NCBI GenBank assembly: GCA_902806595.1
Contig: CADCXC010000044.1
Coordinates: 248,001-312,000, forward strand
Reading direction: 5' to 3'
Source of the DNA: Pyrenopolyporus hunteri
Lineage: Eukaryota; Ascomycota; Sordariomycetes; Xylariales; Hypoxylaceae
Length of the DNA: 64,000 nucleotides
The position numbers and the translations under genes are program-made. Shown here piece by piece: positions 12,663-24,883 of this stretch. Numbering within the stretch: the stretch's first letter is position 1; every line of letters begins with the position of its first letter. The notes beneath the pieces are model-generated. The model worked only from the letters and a program-made list of their open reading frames with translations. It had not been told where the DNA came from and made no database searches.

Positions 12663-15600
12663 TCAGTACTTCAGCGCCTTCTGCCCCTTATCCATACCAT
12701 CGTTATTAAGCGTGGAGAATGCGCAGTGCTGGTCTTTAATAGCAACAACCTCGTACGTGCCCTCCAGGCTGGCGGTAATTACCTTACTATGCTCATAGCT
12801 TATGTCGTGTCTCGTTTCCAAGACCTGGCTCTTCTGACCCTTGCGCGCGTTGGTGCTGCGCGTGTACGTGAACTCGAACGGCGGCGTGCCCCAGAACTCG
12901 AACAGGATCTCCACCTCGCTGCCCTCGTGGATGTCCACCTGGATCACGCGCCCCTTGCTAATCTTGACGCTCGGCATGGGATGGATAGTCTTGGATAGGT
13001 TGACGGCCGCCCGACATTCGCTGCCCTTGTCGCTGATGCTCTTGATCGTGAAATCGCCCGGCGACTCGGCGATGCGGCGGAAGCTCGTGGTCTGAGACTT
13101 GGCCTTCATCTGCTTCCCGGCAAACTCGTAGTGCACCTCGAAAGGAGGCGTGCCCGAAAGGGTGTACGCGATACGTTCGCCGACGCAGTAATCCGTCCGC
13201 TGCTCGAGAGGGTAGATGGACGGCGCCTCGTAGAGTTGGATGTTGACGACGCCGCCGCCGCTTTCCGTCTTCTGCTGGCAGCCGCGGTCGTCGCGCACCT
13301 TGCGGATCCTTACCTGCTGGCCGCCGAGTTTTAGATACTGCCTGGGGATCTGAATGCCGTAGGTGTTGGTCTGGATGTTGGGGATCCTGAACACCTCCGG
13401 CATATTGCTGGAATGCTGCTTGATTTCCACCTCGACGTAGAACGGCGCTTTGCCCTCCAGCTTGATAGGAATCGACTCTTGAGGGCCGATGTCGGACATG
13501 CACATCTTAAACGTCTGGCCGGGCTTGACGAAGGAAGCCGAGGGCTTGGGGTGCACCGTCTGCTCCAGCGTGAGAGGCTCGGACTGTCGCTTGTCGTTGT
13601 AGAGGTTGTCCGACAGGCCGGAGAACTTGTACGTGTATAACCCAGCTTTAGCCGTGTCTAGCGGAATGGCCGCTTTTCCGAGGGCGGCGTCAAATTCCTT
13701 GCGGGCAACGGAGCCGGACCCTGTCTTCGGCTTATGTTTGACTTCGTAGTCCACGTGATACGGGGGTGAGCCTAGGATCTATGTTAGCACGGTCGAGGGA
13801 GTGAGAAAACGATGCTACGGAATAACTTACCTCGGAGAGCAATCTCAAATCCGTCAACATCACCCTCGCAGACATCCTTCTTGACGAACTTATTAGGCTT
13901 GTCCGCAGGCTGGATCGCGTCGCTTGGCAGGAGTGACAGCTCGGGGCGCGGGAACCACCTGACCTCGAAGGCGCTCGCCTGGGCGTTGACAACGCCGCTG
14001 CATCGGTCGTCTCGTATATCCAAGATCTCGTATACTCCCCGCTCCTTCGCTTCGATGAAGTCGTTGCCGGTTCGCGCGACACGAACCTTCCTCTCGGTCG
14101 AGGTGCCGTTGATATTGCGGTAGCCCACCGTGAAAGGCCCGTCGCCGGACAGCTTCAGGGGAAGGTTGACCGTTGCCGCTTCGACGACCGTAGTCGTCCT
14201 CTTACCATCGATCAGGCCAAACCCGGCCCGCGGCCGCTGGCGTCGGACGGAGATCTTAGCCTCTTCCTTCAGGAATATACGGCATCCGGTCTTATCCTGG
14301 ATGCTCTTCAGGGCCAGGGTATACTCGCCACCGGTCGATAGCGGGGCAGTCTCGATCGTGAAGGTTTCGCCGGTGATGCCGGTTGCTTTCTCGGACTTTC
14401 TCCTACCCTCGTGAACCAGCTCCCACTCGAGCGTGAAAGGACCGTCTCCCAGGAGGAATACGTCGAGCTTTATCGGTTCGTCCAGGCAAGCACTGATGGT
14501 TCGGGTGCCCGGTTTGAAGAAGGCCGTGGCAGGCGGCTTGACGTTCTGCTCTAGGTAATATTCGTCCGTCAGGGGTAAGGTAACGCTGTAGATAGCATCG
14601 TCGAGTCTCCTGAAACGATATTGGTAGCGGCCCGCGTTCCTCGGCAGCAGGTCGATCTGCTGTCGGAGGCCCTGGATCTCGACCGTCTCCCTCCTACTCT
14701 GCCCGGAGTCGCTGTTTACGGTATACGAAACCCTGAACGGAGGCGTACCGATCATGTCTAAGTTCACCCGAAGTCCGATGGAGTTGCCGGCGCACTTGTC
14801 GGGGATCTCTTCGGCCTGGATCGTCAGGGTAGGCTCGAGGGGGTTGAGCAGCAAGCAAGACGAAGGCTCTTCGATCTCTCCCTCGCACGAGTCGCAAGAC
14901 ACGGACTTTAGGGTGTACAAACCCGGCGCGGTGATGGTAGGCTGGTCGTTCACATTCTTGGCGGTAAAGGAGCCGACTTCGACGACGTCGCCGTGGTCGC
15001 CGCTCTTGGTCAAGGTGTCGATGGGCGAGAAATGCCATTTCAGGGTGTGCGAGACGCTCTCCGGGGTCTGGCCCGGACGCCCGATCTTGACGGGAAGCTT
15101 CGTCGACTTCCCCTTGGCGACCTTGAGAGGGTTGTGGATGTTGCAGCCCACGATGGTAGCCCTCGGGCGCTCCCTCACGACGAAGTTCTGGAACAGGTGC
15201 TTAGGCTTGGGCTTCGCGTCGGGTTCCTCAGGCTGGGGATACTGGATGACGTTGCCAAAGACGTCGTGGACCTCGTCGATGGAATACTGCCACTCCCCCG
15301 CGGCGTTCATCGACTCGTTCAGGCCTACCTCGACGGTCTGAGATCTGGCCCAGCTATAGTCTTCCTCTCCCGCCGGCATTATGGTTGATCGGTGGGGGCC
15401 GAGCAGGGGAGAGGAGAACCCGTCCGGTTGCAGGCTCTGGAAATGGAAGCTGTGGTCTTTGCCATTGATGGTTCGGCTATAGACGATCTTCAGAGGCGGG
15501 GTCCCGTAAACATCCAGCGACAAGTTGGACAGGTCACCGATACACTTCGTCGCCGACTGAGCGGTGCGGACACGAGCTCTGGGACAGGGAACGACGTAGG

Positions 15601-16563
15601 TAGGCTCGGTCAGCCTCTGAACCTCGAGCTTGTATTCGTCGAGGACCTTGTGCAGCTGATAGACGCCGGGCTTCTTCAGGGGGATGTCGTATCTGTACAT
15701 CCCCAGAACTCCATCCTCGACAGATCTCGCGGACTGCTTGGTGATCTCTTTGATCTCCCTGCGATTGAGCTTCAATACTTCCTGAGAGTCCGACTCCAGA
15801 TCGAAGCGGAGAAGCTCGACCTCGATGGGGACGGTGGCATTGAAATAGATGGGGACGCTCGCCACGCTCTGGCCCGCGCCGAGGCAGTAGGGGTGCTTTT
15901 CGGGATTCAGGAGTGCGGAGCTGGCATGACACGTTAGCATTTATTAGATATGCGCGGCCGTGTTTACTAAGGTACTTACCCTTCGGGAAGAATGTTGATG
16001 ATCTGCTTGCCCATGATGAGGGAGGAGTTGTGCAGGATGCTCGAGACCTTGACATTGTGCTCGGATATGGCCAGTTCTTTGTCATAGAAGACCTTGGCGA
16101 GACCGAGAAGCCAGGCGTGCCAAGGCACGGGGATGTTGAACATCAGAAGCCAGTTGAATACCATGTGCGCAAAGAAGATCATGGAGACGGTGGGCGCGGC
16201 CAGCTCCAGCCAGGGTATGCGCATGGAGGGGAGCGAGAAGAAGAAGATGAAGTCGAAGACGACCCATTTGCAGAAGAAGTAGAAGGAGCCGCCATTATCC
16301 TCCAGTATCTGTATCCAGTCGTAGAACCGCCATCCTATCAGGGCTACGTAGATGGCGAAGGCGTAGAAGCGTTGGGTAGGTGCGTCGATGAGGTTCAGAG
16401 GAATGACGGGCTCGCCCGTGGGAGCGGAAGAGGGCTGGTTTTCGGGAGCGGCCGGTAAGGGAGCTCGAGATCTTGCATCTTTTGCCGGACGTAGATTCGG
16501 GGCTTTAGCAGCTGGTGTTTGGGGGTAACCCCCAGCGCCCACGCGAGGCGTCCCGGGATTCAT
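12663..16563 (-). CDS. pom152: Nucleoporin Pom152, integral pore-membrane protein, 1260 aa
   Basis: Pom152 forms the luminal ring of the nuclear pore complex. Three exons on the minus strand: 16563-15980, 15920-13831 and 13771-12663. Phases 2 and 1 join cleanly, the second only if the acceptor is the CCTAG at 13772 and not the AG a few bases earlier. The N-terminal 60 residues are disordered and Pro/Ala-rich. Three hydrophobic segments follow between about residues 65 and 160 (RFYAFAIYVALIGWRFYDW; WVVFDFIFFFSLPSM; VSMIFFAHMVFNWLLMF). The rest is a luminal chain of Ig-like repeats marked by G-[TDS]-[PG]-P-[FLY] near residues 334, 586, 686, 787, 892, 998, 1098 and 1186, about 100 residues apart in the C-terminal half. 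Length and architecture match fungal Pom152. Confidence 0.95.
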
Positions 16564-18582
16564 GGCATTCCGTGATGGTAACGAACAACCATGAGGAAGC
16601 AGAGAGAGAGGACGGCGAAGTTTTGTTTAGGTGGTTCGTTGGGCGAGTGGGTCTACGCAGGCAGGTATTGATTGGATCTGTCGATTGGATTCGTCGATCG
16701 GGTCTGTTGATTGATGGGGCCAAGAAAATATTTGGCGAGGATTTGGCGAGGAGATGGAGACTGTTTAGGAATTGACAAACGGGCGAAGACGGCGAAGATG
16801 GGCAGCTTAAACCTCGCAGACGATTTATGGCGATGGGGATACGTGTTAGTTTAATGCCAACTATTGTTGATTCGACCCCGTAACGGCGTTGTCGAGCCAG
16901 CACAGAGAGGGGAGAGGTGGTATGTAAATACCAACTAGGTAGGCCTGTCGTGTGGTCGGAATATATTTTTTTTCTGTGGTTGATCGGCAACAAAATACAA
17001 GGCAACCCAGCATCACGACGCGGCGCGTCGAGAAACTTTTGAATTTCTGAGCGGTGCCAAGCCTGGGCTATCACATGCAGCTGTTGACAGGTGTCGAGGT
17101 TTTTTTGGTTTTTTTTTTTCTGAAGCTGTCTTACCTCTTTCCTTTTTCTTTTTTCCTCCCAGGTATGGATGCTACCTAGCTGCCCAGGTACTTGTAGGTA
17201 CCTACCTTGACAGCTTTCCTAGCTACGTTTAATGGTGGAGCTGTGACATCCCGTCGGTGCAACGCTCAACGTGGGGCATGTGGGGCACTAAAGCGCAAAT
17301 TCAATAGCTCCATCGCTGGACGACCTCTTGTAATCCGCGCCTACTGTGACCTCATATCTGGTACCTACAGCACCTGTACCTCAGGTACCTCAGGTATTGG
17401 ACAGCTAGGTTGTACCTAACCTATCCATATGCCTACATGTATACATGTAAGCGTATATCAAATATAGGTACATGTACGTACCTACGCAAGCTCCCGTCCT
17501 CGACGTTACCTACATCGTCTTCATCATCTTCATCTTCTACATCTTAAGTCCAACAATCACACAATTTAAAGGTCACCAAGCATATCTCCCATCAGGTCCC
17601 TCATTCCGTTTCGTAGGCGACTAGCATATGCCCGACGGCCAAAGAACCTGCTGCAGTTAATTGTTCGGCTATATAATATTAAATAACGAAATTACCCTGT
17701 TACATCAGCTTCGTCCCTGAGACGAATCGCATCGCAGGTCACTTCGATATAGCTTGACTCCCTCCTAGCCTTGGCCTTCCGAGCTAGGTCACCACAGAGA
17801 AGGGGACGCCCAAGACCAATACACACGAAAGCCTCATACCGTAGATTATTGAAGGCCAAATAGACAGAAAATAGATAAGCCTACGCAACGTCTAGGCCAT
17901 GTGTTCTCAGAGGTATGTCAAAGTGTCTGATGTCTTTGTGCCGCCTAGGCATCAAAGCTTCCTGAGTCATTTATCAACTAGATGGGTATCTTAGTTAACA
18001 CGACGTATAGTCATGGCATCTGAAAGCCCAGCAGCATGGACGAGATGATACCTAGCAAACACCTTATAAACACATCGGTCGTTCTTAGAAAGCAGCTTCA
18101 TCCTGCTTAACTCGACCTCCCTTTACGACTGCACCTGAGCTCCGACCATCGTCGCCAGAGTTGCCTCGTATAAGTTGACGTTACATCCTGTAATGAGCGA
18201 TATGTAAATGAGCCGTTTCGAGAACTTACAGTTCATATACCATCAGTGCTGTGTCAGGTAAGATCCAAGTTTTGCAGCAGCTGTTTGCTTATTGTGTTAA
18301 TTATTGTTTCAAGGCGTGGGCGCTTGAACTCTCGTCTACGAGACGTAAGCCCTGCTGCCAAACTCGTCCATGCTCATGTTTCAATCTTTTACACTCCGGC
18401 CGATGCAAATATCTTGCCCCACGATTACAAGAATAACCACGGCGGCATTTATTCCCCTTGACATAAACGTCCAAAATTCTGAACTACCGCCAACGCAAAC
18501 CCGGTTGAGAGCCTGCGCTAATCAGCCGATCAAATACATATTTTTGCAGTGCTAACCTTTGCACTTTCATCAGTACCTCGTA
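16564..18582. other. Intergenic region between divergent pom152 and UCH genes
   Basis: Two kilobases carrying both promoters. Contents: T-rich tract near 17100-17155, TAGGTACCTA-type palindromes (17190-17208 and around 17370-17395), no supported gene. A CTAAC...CAG arrangement at 18551-18573 could be the end of a 5'-UTR intron of the UCH gene. Confidence 0.55.
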
Positions 18583-20402
18583 ATGTCCCCTGCTCAAGCC
18601 TCTAGGATGGCGTCTATAGAGGAGCCTGCACAGATTGAGACACCTCCCGTGTCCCCGACTTCCAGCGGCCCGCAGAGTGATGCGCAGAACGATACGGAGA
18701 ACGGTACACAAGAAGATACGCAGAACCCCCGTCGTTCAGGTAGAGCGAAGAAGGCTCCTACCAAGTACGACGAAGAGCATGTCATTCCCGCATATGAGGC
18801 ACCTAGCCAGCCTGAAACAGGGCCAGCCCGCCCGAAGCGTAAGGCAGCTCAGGCTGCCGCCGAAAGCATCGTTTTGGAAAACACTGACCACCTCCTTGAG
18901 GAGATCCTAAGTCGGATGTCCCCGGATGAGCGCAAGGAATACGCCGGTTGGGCTGAAGTGGAATCTGAGCCGGTGGGTTGGCTAGCAGCAGGTCCCCGTC
19001 CGTTTATCTAACTGATTCATATGTAGGACTTCTTCAACGCAATGCTACACGACCTAGGAGTTAGAGATGTCAGAGTCCAGGAATTATACGCCCTGGAACC
19101 AGTGTTCTTAGAGAATCTAGTGTAAGGTTGCTAATAGACGTCTTCCCCGCGTCGATGCTAATAGCGTGCAGCCAACCCGTGCACGGCCTTGTATTCTTGT
19201 TCGAATACGGGGGTGACGAGGAACCGAATCGCACGGAGAGTCGCCAGAAGTGTCCTAGGCATCTTTGGTTCGCCAACCAGGTATGTAACTCTCTACCAGT
19301 CTTGGTAGTATTACGCCGGCTAACGGGTTTAAAATCTACATTACAGACGACAGCAAACGGCTGTGCCACCGTCGCCCTCATGAATATCATCATGAATGCG
19401 CCCGGTATTAAACTCGGTGATCAAATCCAGGAGTTCAAGGACTCGACTATGGAGCTGTCGCCTCCCCACCGAGGCTACTTCCTCGATGGGAATGACTTCG
19501 TCCGAAGCGTCCATAACTCCGTCGCGAGGTACGCCTCCCACCACTCTTCACCTCTTCCTTCCAGAGAGCAACCTAACCTAGACCAACAGACGCATCGATC
19601 TCGTTGCCGAAGATCTAGGTCTCGACAACAAATACGAAGAATCGCTAAAAAAGAAGAGGGCGTCTAAGAAGGGTGCCCGGCCCGCACGTCGAAAGGCCAA
19701 TGCTGAGACTAATTATCATTACATTGCATACGTCCCTATAGGGGGCCAAGTGTGGGAGCTCGACGGCCTTCAAACGATGCCTCTACGCCTCGGTACGTCT
19801 CCTCGCCGGCCGTAACACGCCTAAGTAGGTATGTACCCAATCTCTGACGCGTATTTGCAACAGGTCCCGTCGGTAGTAGCTGGCTCGATGTGGCGAAAGC
19901 AGCTATCCAGGAGCGCATGTCGCGCAACTCGGAGTTTTCCTCGTACAGCCTCCTAGCCCTCTGCCATTCATTCCACGGCGCGCTGGTTGAGAAATTCGCA
20001 ACTAGCCTGGCCTGCTCCCGCGCCCTTCACGAGCTCTTCAGCGGGAACCCTACCTGGACCGTCCCCGACCCGTTCCGATCCTTCCCCGAGACACGCCTAG
20101 CCCGTTTAAATCTAACGCACGAAACCGTCGCCGCTCTAGGGACTCCGGATTTCTTCATGCGCCAGATGAGCCAGCCGGACTTCGGGGCCCAGGAGGCGCT
20201 GAAGCAGGCTGAACAGCTGAGGACGGAGGAGGAGTACATCGAGGCGCAGTGCATTTCCGAGAAGGCGACGGTGGAAGACGCCGTGGGGATGATACGCGAC
20301 CGCCGGCGCGACTATACGCCCGCTATACACGAGTGGGTACGAGTGCTGGCCGAGAAAGGCGTGTTGAGAGAACTGATCCAGGAGACGGGTCAGAAGGCCT
20401 AA
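18583..20402 (+). CDS. Ubiquitin C-terminal hydrolase, UCH37/UCHL5-like (peptidase C12), 505 aa
   Basis: A cysteine deubiquitinase; relatives of this type associate with the proteasome. Six exons: 18583-18972, 19027-19121, 19172-19280, 19347-19528, 19590-19792 and 19864-20402, all frame-consistent. The catalytic set is intact: oxyanion Gln198 and nucleophile Cys204 (FANQTTANGCAT), His302 (NYHYIAYVP) and Asp317 (WELDGLQ). The Gln-Cys spacing of 6 and His-Asp spacing of 15 equal those of known UCH enzymes. Residues 1-110 are a disordered extension with a basic patch. Residues after about 400 form the C-terminal helical extension seen in UCH37, which points to that subgroup rather than UCH-L1. 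A Lys/Arg-rich insert (about 279-294) sits in the active-site crossover-loop region. A second in-frame ATG at 18607 is an equally possible start. Confidence 0.94.
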
Positions 20403-21800
20403 ACGGGAGCCTTTATCATACGGATCGTTCCCGGCACGAAGACCCGAAGGTGCGGCTCCCGTTTATTTAGCAGTATATCCCGTCGCTTAAATCCCACCCA
20501 AAGCTCCTTTACCGTCAACACCAACCCATCCTATTACTGTCCCAAACAACAGGCGCTGGGCGCAATGATAGGATAGTACAGTATCGTGGACCTGATCCCC
20601 GGAATCATCCGGCCACATCCACATTATCCCTCCCCCACCCTTCTCCCTATTATGCTAGGTCAGATAGGACTGGTACCTAAGATACGCAAAAGAGTTGCAT
20701 TACAGTGTAGATACCTTGGACTGCTTGGAGTAGCCGATTATTATGGTCCGGCGTTCGGTTTCAGGGAGAACAAACGCGGGGCAGGGCAGGGCGAGGAAAT
20801 TACAGATGCTCTTAAGCTGGCTGTGCTTTGAGTCGAGTAGCCGCCATGGATTCACGACATCCATACGTTAGGTATTAATACCTCTTCACAGCTAAGCATG
20901 GACGTGGCCGCGAGCGCAAGTCTGGGCCCGTACTACTTATTAAAGCGTCTAGGTAGGTAGGCAGTACACAGATAAATAAGCTCCTAAAAGAAGGCAAATT
21001 TAGACCGGATGGTAGATTTCCACCCGTTCCCTTGAATCAAACTTTTCTTCCTCTCTTGATTAACTTGATTTTGCTTGCCTACCTACCTACCTGCTACCGC
21101 CTAGATACTCATGGCATCTCCTCTCCCTAGTATTTCTTATTCTTATACCAGGCGCTCTACTCGGCTCATACCTTAAATTACCCAAATAAATAAATAAATA
21201 GCTCCCCCTTTTCAATATTTCGATCTATATACCTACTTATATATATATCTCGCAGGTTACTCACGCTCCAGCAAAGGCCATACGCACACCCCCAAGACCC
21301 AAAGCTCAGAACCTAGGTTCCAAGTCTTACGACCGAGGGCAAGACAGTCAGTGAGCAACATTGCAAGGATTAAACATCACAACAGCACCCTCAGGACCTA
21401 CGAATTTAGAAAGTAGGTAGGTAATATTCAATCACGCTGCTCGATTCCGCTCTGCCTTGCTCTGTTCTTCTCCGTTCCGTTCCGTCCCATCCCCTCGCTC
21501 GGTATCGTCAATCTACGCTATGCTACGTTACGCGTATGCAATGCCATCCTCCTCCTTTCTTTTCCCCCCCGAGCCGGACACCAAACCGAGACAAGGCGGG
21601 AAACAGAAAAAACAGAAAAAGCAGAGCACAGGCAGGGAAAAAAAAAAAGATCCAGCCTGGCCTCCGTATCTATGCACGTATGTATATCTGTATGTATTAC
21701 GATCTCCCCCCCACCTTTCTCCTTTCTTCCTCCCATCCCCCATCCTCAATCCCGCCAATATACCCGCCCCCGCGCATCCGAACAGACGAACAGACCAGCG
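20403..21800. other. Intergenic region between convergent UCH and PS synthase genes
   Basis: Expected to hold two 3' UTRs. It contains AAAT and TA microsatellite-like bits near 21186-21250 and GTAGGTAGG runs (20950, 21070-21090, 21415). Open frames starting at 21457 on plus run antisense into the PS synthase exon and are shadows. Confidence 0.55.
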
Positions 21801-23065
21801 CTACGGCTTGGGCACATGCAGCGTCTTGCTACACATCAAACAGCCGTGCACGACGAACAAGGCGACGACGGGATGGCACTCCACGAGCGAGCCCGGGAAC
21901 CACAGGCCGCCGGGGAGCGCGTCCAGGGTCCAGCCGCGGGAGACCCACCAGGCCATGAGGGCGTCGAGCCCGAGGGTGGTGGGGATGGGGGTGCCCTCGA
22001 AGAAGGAGGCCTTGCCCGAGGCGTCGGTCGGGATGCCGCCGCTGGACGCGGTCACGTTGAAGCGCGCCAGCCGCGTCAGCCCGCACAGCACGAAGACCGC
22101 GAGCAGCGCCTGGTCGGCCGCCGTGCGCAGCCCGATGCTGAAGGCTACGCAGGCGGGGGCGAGGCCGAAGGATATCTATGCATAGGGTTAGTTACGGTTA
22201 GCTAGTCGGTCGATTTGTGGGTGGGGATTGGAGAATTCGGGTGTAGGATCCTGGCATTGTGGTTTGAGCTATTCTCTTCTCTTCTCTTCTCTTCTCTTCT
22301 CTTTCGTGGGAATGGGGTATAGGGGTAGGCACATAAACCAAAGCCAAAAATAAAAACGTCATCGTAGGGCGGATATAAAAAGGCAACGCACCAGGTCAGC
22401 CAAAGAATCCAGCTCCTGGCCCATCATGCTGCTCTTCTTGCGCCAGCGCGCGACGCGGCCGTCCATGAAGTCGAAGAACAGGCCGAAGGGCAGGAAGGCC
22501 AGGGCCAGGTAGAGGTTCGACTTGTCGGCCGGGTCGCCGAGGCAGTACCGCAGCGAGGAGAAGACGGACATGATGCCGCAGAAGCCTGCGCGTCGGGACG
22601 TAGGAGTTAGCCGTGCTGGTTCTCTGGGATATGCTCGGCTCATACTACCGTGTTGTCGAAGGTATATTGCGCGAATAGAAAGGAGGAAAGGGGAGCAAGG
22701 GGTAGCAAGTACCGTTTAGTTCGGTAATATAATCCGCCATGTGCAGGGCCTTCAGCAGGGAGAAGTGCCCCGTCGTCGAGGAGAGGAGGTCCTTTTGCTT
22801 CTTATACGCTGTATTTCACATGATATCGTCAGTACCACTATTTATTCTCCCTCCTACTCGGTCTCTCTCTCTCTCTTCCCAGCGTCAAGTCCTCCGCCGT
22901 CTGTGTAGAACTACCTAGGTTGACAAGCAGGTAGGATCATACGGACGGAGGACCAGCTCGCTTGCGCAGGGGACAACACAACGGCAGTATTAACATACAA
23001 GGCTCTTCGGTCATGCTCGTCTTGGCCGCGGCGCCATTGCTCGCACCGCCGGATCGTTTCGACAT
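21801..23065 (-). CDS. cho1: Phosphatidylserine synthase (CDP-alcohol phosphatidyltransferase), 243 aa
   Basis: Makes phosphatidylserine from CDP-diacylglycerol and L-serine, at the ER in fungi. Four exons on the minus strand: 23065-22999, 22808-22713, 22585-22392 and 22175-21801; every junction keeps frame. The family signature D-G-X2-A-R-X8-G-X3-D-X3-D is complete at residues 96-118 (Asp96, Gly97, Ala100, Arg101, Gly110, Asp114, Asp118), followed by several hydrophobic segments. The N-terminus (MSKRSGGASNGAAAKTS) precedes a stretch TEEPSYKKQKDLLSSTTGHF that resembles fungal PS synthases and rules out CDP-inositol and phosphatidylglycerol enzymes. The 67-nt first exon is set by the donor GTATGT at 22998. 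The C-terminus VPKP at 21801 gives a slightly shorter protein than yeast Cho1 (276 aa). Confidence 0.94.
22272..22303. repeat. TCTCT pentanucleotide microsatellite in PS synthase intron
   Basis: About six copies of a TTCTC unit in the last intron of the PS synthase gene. Confidence 0.9.
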
Positions 23066-24883
23066 TCTGTCCGTCCGCCTTTTCGTTTGCAGACCGCCCG
23101 GCACGCAGTAAGTAGATGGGGTATCGGCCGTTTTCCCGTCTCTCTCCCTCTCTCTTCTCTTCTCTTCTTCCTTTTCTTTCTAAGACCTAATCGCAGAAGT
23201 CGCCTAGTCAACCGACGGTTACTTTTCGCGCGGACGGATAATTCGTCTTCGGGGGCGGTATAGAGAGACGGGGCAAATAAAATGAATATGTATGTCGGTC
23301 GGTGTACAAAGTCCTTGATCCGGAGTTTTTCTAGTAAGGTTCGATAGCGGGTAGTACTAGGTAGGTACCTGTTTTCAAACAAGCAACCTGGTAATCCGGT
23401 AATCGATTGACGTCTCTATCTTTTATCTTTTATCTGTATCCGTATCGCAATACGTTATCCTCAACTGTGGGGACACGCAGCCCAAAAGACGGAAAGTATT
23501 ACGTAGGTGGTTATGTAAGGCAGTACGTAGCAAGGCGAGGGCGAGCCAAGGTTGAGATCTGGTAGGCGAGTTCAATCTGTTGAGCAGAGAAATCGCGGCG
23601 GGAAAAATGAAAAAGCAGCTATTTAATTAACCCCTGCAGACGTGATTATTTATTTTTTTCTTTTTCTTTTTTTTTTCCCTCCTTGCTTGCTTTTTTGGGG
23701 TACCCCTACCAATGCTGCCTACGATGTCGCAGGTAGGCGCAGCATCATTGATGCCGTCATATGGCCACGTTCGGGGCCTGCTAAGCTGCCTTGGGACAAG
23801 CGGCTCCTGTCATAGGAGGGATGTCCTTGAACCGGCTCTTTTCATTCTATTTTATGTACAATACCTACATTTCTTTTCTCTTCAGTGTACCTATTGGCTG
23901 TGCTGGCCTGGATACTTGGCACGGCACTTATAGATCGGGCTGGCCGTTCTAGCTAATGGGTACGTATCATGATATCCGCGTTCCAAGATTTCCATGCATT
24001 GAGACGCCACAGAAACCAAGACATGCTCAACTCTCTGATACTACGCGAGTAAACCTGCTTTTACGTTGTTTCAGGTATCTGTAGGTACAGGACCAAATAT
24101 CCAAACCTCATTATCGAGTCATACCAGAAAGGAGTCGGCTGGTTTAGTTACTTGTCACTTTATTTCGAGAATTAGGTCAACCATTCATAAAACACCACGC
24201 CGCATAATTCAAATGGCCCTCTCCCAGAGAACACGCTGCCAATTATCTCCTCGGTGCTTGCCGACGGCTACATATTATGTACAACGGGATTGAAGAGCAG
24301 CAGCACCGCCGTCGCCATCTCTCAACTCAACTCAACTAGACTCTAACAGGACTCGACGAATGAAGGTCGGCATTAAACAACTATTACTTCGCGAGGTAAA
24401 CGTCTTCCTGCGTTTCTCCCTCGCAATTGTATACACCCCTCGAATCTGTCCAAATGAACAAGTCCCCATCCTGTGTCTCCCCCCAGCTAGCACCCGGCCA
24501 AGCCCTGGCAATCAACTATTTTATCTTCCACGTACGAGAACAATACCGGGCCGCCTATTCGTTTCTGATCTGCTCACCAAGTCGCTCCTTTGCTGCTCCC
24601 TCCTCGGACGCCTCTTCCGTAGACCAAGGCCGTGGGATATCGTCGTAATTATGTATGATGCCGAAGTTAAGAAATGGCAAGAAAAACCTGAAATCGAGAA
24701 TCCTATGTATGCCCGGGGATATTATGCCACGATAAAAACGAATATGCAACGGCGACAACCCGTCCAACCTTCCGTAGATATGGTTGGCAACTTCTTTCGA
24801 ACGAACACGTTCATTTCTCCGTGGACGTGTTGATGTCCTCTCCCTAACGCTCATCCAGAATGTAAATTAGGTAGATACTGTAT
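23066..24883. other. Intergenic region, PS synthase promoter side
   Basis: Carries a 42-nt all-pyrimidine run on the plus strand at 23140-23181 (purine on the PS synthase coding strand, probably its 5' region) and a T-rich tract at 23648-23695. The open frame 24360-24833 (+) has an ATG but no domain, and its second half is antisense to another frame; I do not call it a gene. Confidence 0.55.

Noticed and set aside
24360..24833. 157-aa frame with ATG on plus
   Set aside because: No domain or signal; lies in the 3' flank of the metallopeptidase gene with an opposing frame on minus.
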